Origin: Diospyros lotus
Lineage: Eukaryota > Streptophyta > Magnoliopsida > Ericales > Ebenaceae
Assembly (NCBI RefSeq): GCF_014633365.1
Contig: NC_068338.1
Span: forward strand, 11,046,616 to 11,110,615
DNA: 64,000 nucleotides
Reading direction: 5' to 3'
The position numbers and the translations under genes were made by a program. A model generated the notes under the pieces. The model was not told the DNA's origin. It worked only from the letters and a program-made list of their open reading frames with translations, and did no database searches. Position 1 is the first letter of the stretch; each line of letters starts with the position of its first letter. This document shows, piece after piece, positions 1-10,900 of the stretch.

Positions 1-1191
1 CTTCCCTTCTCTCCACTCGGGAATCGGTCCTAACTCAATCAAGAAAACACAGCGGACCGAGACCCGAAACTTAAGTGAGCTTCACCTCTCTTCAGCTGGC
101 CCCATAGCAAGCCAGAGGTGACCCAGGCACAAGGCTAGCATACAAACACTTCGCTGAGTATTTGGGGATTTATGAGAACGTACCTTGCTAATCCTGACTC
201 GGTCCGAAACTTAGCTTTACCGACTATGCCACATTCAACAAGCAATCTCACAATCATCTATCACACTATGATGATTACAACAATTAGATACATTTAAGCT
301 CAATAACATAGACATTTACTCACAAGGGCATACATACACCACGCCCCCTGGCTACATACAAGTAATATTAAAAATACATAACTTGGGCAACTCAACTAGT
401 CGCCACAACGGCCTCCTGGCGCCATCCCTGCTTGCATCCAGACTTGCATCATCTACACATGAGGTAAAACCTTATGAGTCATAAAGACTTAGTAAGGGTG
501 CAATGCATGTAAATATGAATATAATCATGTTTATGTATGCCAATGCATGCAAATGAGGCTAGGCTCACACATCCTCACAACCCTCCAAGGTTTGAGGCAT
601 CAACCTATCAGCCCCCACCACTAGTCCTCCTTAAGGCCATAGGTCCACTAGAGCTTGCATCACACAAGATATAACCACTACATGCCAATGCAACATAAAA
701 ACATTATCAAACACATTTACCAACTTGCAAGGCCACCTCCACATGGGGCCATCCCTTACCTGGCTCGAAGCCTCATCCCTGCCTCGGTGAGAACGCCTAC
801 CCGAACTCCGAGCTCTTCTAGGATCACCGCCTCCCCGGTTGAACCTAAATACCAATCATACAAAAATCCCAACTCCATTAACCTTCGGCATTAAACCAAT
901 GCCCTCAACTACGCTGCACATCACCAAAATCATCCATTAACTAATTTCAAATAACCCCCACACAGGGTTTAATCCAACTAATATTACATAATTCATTATC
1001 TCGCATAATGAAAATAATTAAATTAATTTACCTCAATTAATTTCAAAGAAATAATTAATTACCTCATTCAATTGGAAGGAAAAATCGGCTAATCGCCCAC
1101 GCCGACGTTGCTTCCGGAGCTACCATCACATGCCCGAAATCCCATTCTCGAGCTTTCGGTATGCTCTACGAGCCTCAATATAATTTCCAGG

Positions 1192-1303
1192 ACTTTTCCC
1201 CAATTTTTTGGAATTTTTCGGGATTTTTCCCTATTTTTCTAGATTTTCTTTTTTTTTTATTTCTTTTCTATTTTTTTTTCTCTTTAATTTCTTTCTTTCT
1301 CCC
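1192..1303. repeat. Pyrimidine-rich low-complexity tract
   Basis: Almost uninterrupted T and C on the plus strand, with runs of up to ten T, inside the probable LTR. It explains the Phe/Leu-rich open frame on the plus strand and the Lys/Glu-rich one on the minus strand, neither of which should be read as a gene. Confidence 0.8.
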
Positions 1304-1741
1304 TGATTCTTCTCCCGCGCGGCACTATTCCTCCTCCTTTTTCCTTCAGCCGGGCCTCCTCCTTCTCTCACTCGCTCTACATTAGCGGCTGGCCCTTGAC
1401 GGCCACCCCCGCTGCTGTCACCATTAATGTCGGCCATTGCCGACGGCACGGAGACCACCGCCACTGGCCGGACTTCCTCTCGAGCGCACCAGTGCGCTGC
1501 AACACCATCACGACCGGCCACCATTGTTGTTTCAGCTTCGTCCAAACATCACTGTTGGCCAAACGGCCTGCTGCCTGCTAATCGCGACCCTCCACTGGTT
1601 GCCTCGGCCTCGGCCTCCATAGTTGCGCCTCCAAGCTCCAGCACCGCAGCTATGGCTGATCGGCCTTCAACCGCTACCGCCTTTGTTCGCTACAACAGCC
1701 ATCCCAGGCCGGGCACTGCTCGGCCCTCCAACTAGCCATAA

Positions 1742-1943
1742 TCGGCTCTCTCTCTTGCTCACAAACTCTCTCCTCTCGGCCATAGCTCTCTCTCGATCTC
1801 TCTCATTCTTTGTTTCGGCCATCAAACGACAGCCATGGTTGCTGCCTTCGGTTAGCACATCCGGCCAGCATCTCTCTCTCGCAAGCTCTCACTCGCAATC
1901 TCTCTCTCAATTGCTCGAATTCTCTCTGCCTAGCTCTCTGTTT
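1742..1943. repeat. Imperfect (CT)n-rich stretch
   Basis: Many short CTCTCTC runs separated by a few other bases, inside the probable LTR. On the minus strand, the sense direction proposed for this LTR, it is GA-rich. GA repeats are common in plant promoters and 5' leaders, but no function can be assigned here. Confidence 0.75.
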
Positions 1944-2597
1944 TTAAATTCAAAATTTGAATTTGAAATGGAAGCAGCAAGCAACTCACGCTCCCTCATA
2001 TATACTTATATATAAGCACATAAATTTACTTATAAATCCCTCTAATTTTCCATAATTATAATTAAGAAAATTTAATTACACTTGGGATTTTAATTATAGC
2101 ACTTGGACCCTCCAAGGAATAAATTAATTATCATCAAGCCACTCCCAACTCGATTTCTTTGAAAATTAATAACCGGCATTTACTTAAAAATACCGATTTC
2201 ATCCTTGCGCCTGCACGGGACCTTTATTTTGACTCGAAAACGCTTCAGGGTTACCTTATTCATAAAACCGGACCACCCCTAAGGTCCCCTCAGCTTCCCG
2301 GAAGTCCTTTGCGACTATTCGGTATTTGCACCCCTTCGAGCTTATACAAAATTAAATCTGAAAATTATTCCCAATCAGACTGCTTCTAGCGTCATAAACC
2401 TTGCCTTGAGACACTCATTAATCTCTTGCCCTCTTCCCTGAACATCCAAGTCCTGAGGCACTCCCAGCCGCCAATTCGACAATTTTATTAATTAATTTAT
2501 CGAGATTGACCCTTGGACTTTCCGAACCACCCGAGGTCCTGACAAAATAATCCAAAAAATTACTTATTTTTAATACCATGTAATATCGGGTATTACA

Positions 2598-3098
2598 CCA
2601 CCTCCCACCCCTGTGGCCACCGTCGCTGACAGCGACGGCGGTCGCAGCAGCAGCCATGGCCGCGCTGCCCAGCAGTGCGGCCTTTGGCCAAGGGCACTGC
2701 TGGTGGCGCCGATTGCTGCATCTGGCGCCGCCCAGAGGCGCCTTTTCTTCTAGCGATGCCACCTAGCGGCGTCGACTGGCCTGTCGGCACTACCCAGCGG
2801 TGCCGCGGCCATCAGCGCCGCCCAACAGTGGCAGCGGATCGAATCCGCAGCTTCCTTTTGCTGCTTCATGTTTCTGCAAATATATATATATATTATATAT
2901 ATACATACACATACATATATTACGTTCCAGCAAAACTTCAAAACAAACATATATTTGTTTAAATAAAAACTTTTGTTTTGTTTTTCCAGCAACATATATT
3001 TACGTATATCATATGTACACAAAATTATTTTTGATTCAAAACACAAAATTGATGTCCGACAAACACATAAATTAAAACCATAAGTTTGGAAAAACGAT
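2598..3098 (-). mobile_element. Ty1/copia element leader (between PBS and gag), truncated
   Basis: This segment lies immediately downstream, on the minus strand, of the primer binding site at 3099-3111, so it should be the untranslated leader of the copia element. The PBS-proximal half (2860-3098) is AT-rich. The distal half (2598-2860) is strongly GC-rich, with degenerate GGGCGGCGCC-like words. No gag, protease, integrase or reverse transcriptase motif is present: the element is interrupted at 2597/2598 by the end of another LTR, and the rest would lie outside the window. A minus-strand frame starting near 2869 runs through the GC-rich part, but nothing in it is recognisable. Whether the GC-rich part belongs to the copia leader or to another inserted fragment is uncertain. 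Confidence 0.5.
2881..2921. repeat. (TA)n / TACA microsatellite
   Basis: Alternating TA with a few C substitutions over about 40 bp, inside the AT-rich half of the copia leader. Likely length-polymorphic. Confidence 0.85.
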
Positions 3099-3111
3099 GG
3101 CTCTGATACCA
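3099..3111 (-). promoter_or_regulatory. Primer binding site for initiator tRNA-Met
   Basis: On the minus strand the sequence reads TGGTATCAGAGCC and begins one base after the LTR terminus CCAACA (spacer at 3112). TGGTATCAGAGC is the standard plant LTR-retrotransposon site complementary to the 3' end of initiator tRNA-Met, where reverse transcription is primed. It fixes the element's orientation (minus strand), identifies the adjacent LTR as the 5' LTR, and fixes the inner LTR boundary at 3113. Confidence 0.92.
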
Positions 3112-3407
3112 TTGTTGGAAAACATTGATCTGATCATACGCAGCGAAAAATAAAATCTGATTTTATTGGTATCACGTCTTTGAAATCTTACGGTTAAATC
3201 GAAGACATAAAATGAAAAGTTACCTCGAAATGAAATCTGATTTCGTTGCCGATAACTCGCCTGATATCTCGCACGCGTGAGATGCCGAGTCGGTCCACCC
3301 GAAATCGTCAAGACTTCAATAGACTTGAGAGAAAAAGGGATTCAGAAATTTTCTCTAAAATTTCCGTTTTGATTCAACTGATTGATTGATCGAATTTTGG
3401 GTTTAAT

Positions 3408-3420
3408 GTTATATTTATAG
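3408..3420 (-). promoter_or_regulatory. TATA box of the copia LTR, with adjacent telo-box pair
   Basis: The minus strand reads CTATAAATATAAC, the best TATA-like word in the LTR, placed about 300 bp from the LTR's inner end as expected for a U3/R boundary. Immediately upstream in the sense direction, 3426-3443, the plus strand reads AAACCCTAAAACCCTAAA: two overlapping AAACCCTAA words, known in plant promoters as the telo-box. Promoter function is inferred from position. Confidence 0.6.
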
Positions 3421-3629
3421 ACAAGAAACCCTAAAACCCTAAATGCTATTGGGCCGGGCTTTAGGTGCTAGCAAAAAGCCCAAACCAAATTAATAATTAA
3501 ATAAATAATCATATTATTTATTTAATTATTTTTATTTTTTAAATAATTGTATTTATAATTTAGTAATTCCATAATTACTAAATTTGCCCCCTTTTTCTTT
3601 TAAAAACGATTTCTATTGGGTGGGACTTT

Positions 3630-4326
3630 CTAGGTTCACAATTAAATTGGCAACGAGAATTAATCAATTATTAATTCTCGTAAATCATGAGTGACATCTA
3701 GCAATATGTCATGATTATTCAATTTAATGTGAAGCGGGAATGTGAACCTTACATTACGGTGTCCTGCAATACAGTCCCTCTATCATACTATATCCCGACG
3801 AGATATGAGATCACGGACAGTAGGTCAAATCTCTCGATCTCGTCGTATGACCAAATCCAATAATCATACTTGACTAATATGACACAACCTCAACGGAATC
3901 CAAATTCCGTCGTCATATTACCTCGGCCAAGGATTTATCGTTAAGTGACCACTAGATCGCATAGGATATCTTCCTCGTATATCTCGAGATGATAGATTCC
4001 ATGTCTGATGCACACATACCTCGTGTGTCACTGAACTAGGCACATAGATACGTACGGCTATCCCTGATTAGGACAACCATATAATATTGCTGATATCCTA
4101 ATCCACTAACACACAGATATCCATGTCATCTCAGGTCTAAGGACTAATACAAATTCGTAGTTAATATTAAATCACTGATCCGTGAGATAAAACCCATGTG
4201 ATTCAATATTAATAGTCCCGTTCAGAGAACTCGTTCCTATAACGACAACCCACTCGTCTTTCTTCTGTATCTCATACAGAGTGGTACGAGACCCACTAAT
4301 CTTATCTTTCGGTATCTTATACCGAA
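3630..4326. repeat. Cluster of inverted repeats (potential hairpins) in copia LTR U3
   Basis: Perfect or nearly perfect arms read directly from the sequence: 3654-3664 with 3670-3680 (11 bp, 5-base loop), nested in imperfect outer arms near 3632-3650 and 3720-3748; 3796-3804 with 3837-3845 (9 bp); 3893-3899 with 3904-3910 (7 bp, 4-base loop), nested in 3875-3883 with 3912-3920 (9 bp); 4161-4175 with 4198-4212 (15 bp, one mismatch), nested in 4141-4146 with 4213-4218; 4264-4270 with 4274-4280 (7 bp, loop CTC); 4308-4315 with 4319-4326 (8 bp, loop CTT). The density is well above chance for a 700-bp stretch. The function is unknown. Confidence 0.8.
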
Positions 4327-5911
4327 CAAGGAGGAAGATGATGTGCCAGCCTTTGCGAGTGTCACTAGAACTGGTCTTAAGGGCTTATATCTAACAGCTT
4401 TTTTATTCAAAGTGTGCTACTATGGACCCATGGCAAAAATTCAACAATTCAAAACCACCAGAAATCAGAATTTGAACTTTCTTGAGTGTATTTAATGTAT
4501 CAAAATGCTACCTTTCTCCTAAACTTGGAATCGACATCATCAAATTATTACACATGAAGATATCGTTGATTGAATCAAAGTTGTCCCTTTCTTGTTTAAA
4601 ATGTTCTACTATGGACCGATGGCAAAAACACAACTTTTCAAAACTTCCAAAAATCAAAATTTGAACTTTCATGAGTGTATTTAATGTATCAAAATGTCGT
4701 CTTTCTCCTAAATTTGGGATCGCTGTCATCAAATTTGTACACTTGAAGATATCCTTGATTGAATTAAAGTTGTCTCTTTTTTATTTAAAGTGTTCAACTA
4801 TGGACCCATTGCTAAAACTCAACGTTTCAAAACTTCCAAAAATAAGAAGTTGAACTTTCTTCAGTGTATTTAATGTTTCAAAATGTCATCTTTGTCCTAA
4901 ATTTGGAACCGTCATCATCAAATTAGTACACTTGAAGATATCGTTGATTGAATCAAAGTTTTCTCTTTTTTATTTAAAGTTTTCAACTATGTACCCACGG
5001 CTAAAACTCAACTTTTCAAAATATCCAAAAATCAAAATTTGAACTTTCATGATTATATTTAAAGTGTCAAAATGTCATCTTTGACCCAGATTTGGAATCA
5101 TCATCATCAAACTAGTACACTTGAAGATATCTTCGATTGAATCAAATTTTTCACTTTCTTGTTTAAAATGTTCTACAGTGGGCCCATGGCAAAAACTCAA
5201 TTTTCCAAAACTATCGAAAATCAGAATTTGAACTTTCTTGAGTGTATTTATTGTATCAAAGTGTCGCCTTTCCCCTAAACTTGGAATCTTCATCATCAAA
5301 TTATTACAATAAGGATATGGTTGATTGAATCAAAGTTGTCTCTTTTTTACTTAAAGTGTTCAACTATGGACCCATTGCTAAAACTCATCTTTTCAAAAAT
5401 CCCGAAAATCAGAATTTGAACATTCATGAGTATATTTAGAGTATCAAAATGTCGTATTTCACCAAGATTTGGAATTGTCATCATCAAACTAGTACACTGG
5501 AAGATATCGTTGATTGAATCAAAGTTGTCACTTTGTTGTTTAAAATGTTCTACTATGGACACATGGGAAAAACTCAATTTTTCCAAACTTTAAAAAATAA
5601 GAATTTGAACAATCTTAAGTGTATTTAATGTTTCAAAATGTTGACTTCCCCTAAATTTGGAACTGTTATCATCAAATTAGAACACTTGAAGATATTGTTG
5701 ATTGAATCAAAGTTGTCTCTTTATTTTTCAAACTGTTCTACTATGGACCCATGGCAAAAACTCAATTTTTTAAAACTTCCAAATATCATAATTTGTGCTT
5801 TCTTGAATGTTTTCAATGTTTCAAAATGTCTTCTTTCCCATAAATTTGGAATTGTCATCATCAAATTAATACAGTTGAAATATCGTTGAGCGAATCAAAG
5901 TTGTCTCTTTT

Positions 5912-6666
5912 TTATTTAAAGTGTTCAACTATGGACCCACGGCTAAAACTCAACTTTTCAAAATATCCGAAAATCAAAATTTGATCTTTCTTGAGTGTAT
6001 TTATTGTTTTAAAATGTTTTCTTTCCCCTAAATTTGGAGTCGTCATCATCAAATTAGTACACTTGAAGATATCTTTGATTGAATCAAAGTTGTATCTTTC
6101 TTGTTCAAACTGTTCTACAATGGACCCATGGCTAAAACTCAAATTTTCAAAACTTTCGAAAATCAGAATTTGAACATTCTTGAGTGTATTTATTCTATCA
6201 AAATGTCGTCTTTCCCCTAAATTTGGAATCATCATCATCAAATTAGTACAGTTGAAATATCGTTTAGCGAATCAAAGTTGTCTCTTTTTTATTTAAAGTG
6301 TTCAACTATGGACCCACGGCTAAAACTCAACTTTTCAAAATATCCGAAAATCAAAATTTGATCTTTCTTGAATGTATTTATTGTTTTAAAATGTTTTCTT
6401 TCCCCTAAATTTGGAATCGTCATCATCAAATTAGTACGCTTCAAGATATCATTGGTTGAATCAAAGTTGTCTCTTTCTTGTTCAAAGTGTTCTACTATGG
6501 ACCCATGGCTAAAACTCAAATTTTCAAAACTTTTGAAATTCAGAATTTGAACTTTCTTGAGTGTATTTATTCTATCAAAATGTCGTCTTTCCCCTAAATT
6601 TGGAATCGTCATCATCAAATTAGTATAGTTGAGATATCGTTGATTGAATCAACGTTGTCTCTTTTT
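5912..6666. repeat. Tandem 377-bp dimers within regime A
   Basis: Two adjacent two-monomer units, period 377 bp (the block at 5912 matches that at 6289). They share the GGACCCACGG-GGACCCATGG alternation and the words TTTATTGTTTTAAAATG and TTTATTCTATCAAAATG. The same dimer type recurs at about 11421, 11798 and 12175, and again at 16255 and 16632. It shows a two-monomer homogenisation unit alongside the longer ones. Confidence 0.75.
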
Positions 6667-7941
6667 TATTTAAAGTGTTCTACTATGGACGCGTGCTTAA
6701 AACTCAACTTTTCAAAACATCCCAAAATCAGAATTTGAACTTTCTTAAGTGTATTTAGAGTATCAAAATGTCGTCTTTCATAAAGAATTGGAATCGCCAT
6801 CATCAAACTAATACACCTGAAGATATCATCGACTGAATAAAAGATGGCTATTTCATGTTTAAAGTGTTCTACTAGGGACCCACGGGTAAAACTTTACTTT
6901 TCAAAACTTCCCGAAAATAGAATTTGAACTTTCGTATGTGTGTAAAGTGTATCAAAATTACATCTATCTCCTAAATTTGAAATCGTCTTCATGAAATTAG
7001 TACACTTGAAGATATTGTTGATTGAATTAAAGTTGTCTCTTTTTTAGTTAAAGTGTTCAACTATGGATCCATGGCTAAAACTCAACTTTTCAAAACTTTC
7101 AAAATTAGAATTTGAAATTTCTTGAGTGTATTTAATGTATCAAAATGTCGTCTTTCCCTTAAATTTGGAACCGTCATCATCAAATTAGTACACTTCAACA
7201 TATCATTGATTGAATAAAAGTTTTCTCTTTTTTATTCAAAGTGTTCTACTATGGACCCATAACAAAAACTCAACTTTTCAAAACCTCCAAAAATAAGAAT
7301 TTAACTTTTTGAGTGTATTTAATGTATCAAAATGTCGCCTTTCCCCTAAACTTGGAATCTTCATCCTCAAATTTTTACACATAAAGATATGGTTGATTGA
7401 ATCAAAGTTGTCTCTTTTTTATTTAAAGTGTTCAACTATGGACCCACAGCTAAAACTCAACCTTTCAAAACTTTCGAAAATTAGAATTTGAACTTTCTTG
7501 AGTGTATTTAATGTATCAAAATGTTGTCTTTCCCCTAAATTTGGAAACGTTATCATCAAATTAGTACACTTGAAGATATCGTTGATTGAATCAAAGTTGT
7601 CTCTTTTTTTTTTCAAACTGTTCTACTATGGACCCATGGCAAAAACACAATTTTTCAAAACTTCCAAATATCAGAATTTGAGTTTTCTTGAATGTATTCA
7701 ATGTATCAAAATGTCGCCTTCCTCCTATACTTGGAATCGTCATCATCAAATTACTACACTTGAAGATATGGTTGATTGAATCAAAGTTGTCTCTTTTTAT
7801 TTAAAGTGTTCGACTATGGACCCATGGCTAAAACTCAACTTTTCAAAATATTCAAAAATCAGAATTTGATCTTTCTTGAGTGTATTTATTGTTTTAAAAT
7901 GTTCTCTTTCTCCTAAATTTGGAATCGTCATCATCAAATTA

Positions 7942-10900
7942 GTACACTTGAAGATATCATTGATTGAATCAAAGTTGTCTCTTTTTTATTTAAAGTGTTC
8001 TACTATGGACACATGCTTAAAACTCAACTTTTCAAAACATCCCAAAACCAGAATTTGAACTTTCTTAACTGTATTTAGAGTATCAAAATGTCATCTTTCA
8101 CAAAGATTTGGAATCGTCATCATCAAACTAATACACTTGAAGATATCATCGACTGAATCAAAGATGGCTATTTCATGTTTAATGTGTTATACTATGGACC
8201 CACGGCTAAAAGTCAACTTTCAAAACTCCCGAAATTAGAATTTGAACTTTCTTATGTGTGTAAAGTGTATCAAAATTACATCTATCTCCTAAATTTGAAA
8301 TCATCTTCATGAAATTAGTACACTTCAAGATGTTTTTGATTGAATCAAAGTTGTCTCTTCTTTAGTCAAAGTTTTCTACTACGGACCCATGGAAAAGACA
8401 CAACTTTTCAAAACTTCCAACAATCAGAATTTGAACATTCTTGAATGTATTGAATGTATCAAAATGTCGCCTTTCTCCTAAACTTAGAATCGTCATCATC
8501 AAATTATTACACTTGAAGATATGGTTGATTGAATCAAAGTTGTCTCTTTTTTATTTAAAGTGTTCAACTGTGGACCCATGGCTAAACTCAACTTTTCAAA
8601 ATATCCGAAAATCAGAATTTGAACTTTCATGAGTGTATTTAATGTATTAAAATGTTGTCTTTCCCCTAAATTCGGAATCGTCAACATCGAATTAGTACAA
8701 TTGAAGATATCGTTGATTGAATCAAAGTTGTCTCTTTCTTGTTTAAAGTGTTCTACTATGGACCCATGGCTAAAACTCAACTTTTCAAAATTTTCGACAA
8801 TCAGAATTTGAAATTTCTTGAGTGTGTTTAATGTATGAAAATGTCGTCTTTCTACTTAATTTGGAATCATCATCATCGAATTTGTACACTTGAAGATATC
8901 GTTGATTGAATCAAAGTTATCTCTTTTTTATTTAAAGTGTTCAACTATGTACCCATGGCTAAAACACAAGTTTACAACACTTTCAAAAATTACAATTTTA
9001 ACTTTCTTGAGTGTATTTAATGTATCAAAATGTCATCCTTCCCCTAAATTTGGAACCGTCATCATCAAATTAGTACACTTGATGATATCGTTGATTTAAT
9101 AAGTTGTCGCTTTTTTATTCAAAGTGTGTTACTATGGACCCATGGCAAAAATTCAACAATTCAAAACCACCAAAAATCAGAATTTGAACTTTCTTGAGTG
9201 TATTTAATGTGTCAAAATGCCACCTTTCTCCTAAACTTGGAATCGACATCATCAAATTATTACACTTGAAGATATCGTTGATTGAATCAAAGTTGTCTCC
9301 TTCTTGTTTAAAATGTTCTACTATGGACCGATGGCAAAAACTCAACTTTTCAAAACTTTCGAAAATCAGAATTTGAACTTTCTTGAGTGTATTTAATGTA
9401 TCAAAATATCGTCTTTGTCCTAAATTTGGGATCGTCGTCATCAAATTAGTACACTTGAAGATATCGTTGATTGAATCAAAGTTGTCTCTTTTTTATTTAA
9501 AGTGTTCAACTATGGACCCACAGCTAAAGCTCAACCTTTCAAAACTTTCGAAAATCAGAATTTGAACTTTCTTGAGTGTATTTAATGTATCAAATTGTCG
9601 TCTTTCCCCTAAATTTGGAACTGTCATCGTCACATTAGTACACTTGAAGATATCGTTGATTGAATCACGATGTCTCTTTTTTACTTAAAGTGTTCAACTA
9701 TGGACCCATTGCTAAAACTCATCTTTTCAAAAATCCCGAAAATCAGAATTTGAACTTTCATGAGTATAATTAGAGTATCAAAATGTCGTATTTCACCAAG
9801 ATTTGGAATCGTCATCATCAAACTAGTACACTTGAAGATATCGTCGATTGAATCAATGTTGTCTCTTTCTTGTTTAAAATGTTCTACTATGGACACATGG
9901 GAAAAACTCAACTTTTCAAAACTTTCGAAAATTAGAATTTGAACAATCTTAAGTGTATTTAATATATCAAAATGTTGCCTTTCCCCTAAATTTGGAACCA
10001 TTATCATCAAATTAGTACACTTGAAGATATCGTTGATTGAATCAAAGTTGTCTTTTTTTTTTTCAAATTGTTCTACTATGGACCCATGGCAAAAACACAA
10101 TTTTTCAAAACTTCCAAATATCAGAATTTGAGTTTTTTGGAATGTATTCAATGTATCAAAATGTCGCCTTCCTCCTAAACTTGGAATCGTCATCATCAAA
10201 TTATTACACTTGAAGATATGGTTGATTGAATCCAAGTTGTCTCATTTTTATTTAAAGTGTTCAACTATGGACCCATGGCTAAAACTCAACTTTTCAAAAT
10301 ATCCGAAAATCAGAATTTGATCTTTCTTGAGTGTATTTATTGTTTTAAAATGTTCTCTTTCTCCTAAATTTGAAATCGTCATCATCAAGTTAGTACACTT
10401 GAAGATATCATTGATTGAATCAAAGTTGTCTCTTTTTTTTTTAAACTGTTCTACTATGGACACATGCTTAAAACTCAACTTTTCAAAACATCCAAAAATC
10501 AGAATTTGAACTTTCTTAACTGTATTTAGAGTATCAAAATGTCATCTTTCACAAAGATTTGGAATTGTCATCATCAAACTAATACACTTGAAGATATCAT
10601 CGACTGAATCAAAGATGGTTGTTTCATGTTTAATGTGTTCTACTATGGACCCACGGCTCAAAGTCAACTTTCAAAACTTCCCGAAATTAGAATTTGAACT
10701 TTCTTATGTGTGTAAAGTGTATCAAAATTTCTTCTATCTCCTAAATTTGAAATCGTCTTCATGAAATTAGTACACTTCAAGATGTTTTTGATTGAATCAA
10801 AGTTATCTCTTCTTTATTCAAAGTTTTCTACTATGGACCCATGGAAAAGACACAACTTTTCAAAACTTCCAACAATCAGAATATGAATAAAACTTTCAAA

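Larger units (their letters stand above)
1..2597 (-). mobile_element. Probable Ty3/gypsy-type LTR, left part outside the window
   Basis: The right end is a typical LTR terminus: ...GGGTATTACA at 2588-2597, which read on the minus strand starts TGTAATACCCGATATTACA. The layout resembles the solo LTR at 33107-34941: a stretch near 440-560 rich in ATGCATGCAAATG-like words, then a TTACCTGGCTCGAAGCC block near 757-772 (AGGTAAGG on the minus strand, donor-like), then GC-rich and AT-rich parts before the terminus. No LTR start (TGTAA next to a primer site) is visible, so the whole segment may lie inside one long LTR. No gag or pol coding is seen; the short open frames here are low-complexity translations. 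The Ty3/gypsy assignment and minus orientation are inferred from terminus style only. It could also be unrelated intergenic DNA that ends by chance in ATTACA. Confidence 0.5.
3113..4396 (-). mobile_element. 5' LTR of a Ty1/copia retrotransposon
   Basis: The LTR is 1284 bp. In the sense (minus) direction it starts TGTTAGATATAAGCCC at 4396 and ends TTTTCCAACA at 3113, giving the TG...CA termini within a short inverted TGTTRGA pair. The inner end is set by the primer binding site. The outer end is set by the abrupt change to satellite sequence at 4397 (GCTTTTTTATTCAAAG, found uninterrupted in monomers near 29955 and 31277). A TATA-like box lies at 3408-3420, giving U3 of about 970 bp and R-U5 of about 300 bp. 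LTR length, initiator-Met primer site and start word resemble the Angela/Tork group of Ty1/copia, but lineage needs the missing pol gene. U3 holds many inverted repeats (separate entry). The element was inserted into the satellite array. Confidence 0.88.

Noticed and set aside
1231..1735. Open frames in the GC- and pyrimidine-rich part of the left LTR
   Set aside because: Overlapping frames in several phases with low-complexity composition, no domain and no splice or start context. They are explained by biased composition.
2598..3112. Copia gag coding start in the leader
   Set aside because: No CCHC zinc knuckle or other gag motif can be seen before the segment is cut at 2597, and the minus-strand frame is composition-driven.
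3426..3443. AAACCCTAAAACCCTAAA as an interstitial telomere remnant
   Set aside because: Only two imperfect CCCTAAA units, inside an LTR and next to its TATA box. A telo-box promoter element or chance is more likely than telomeric origin.
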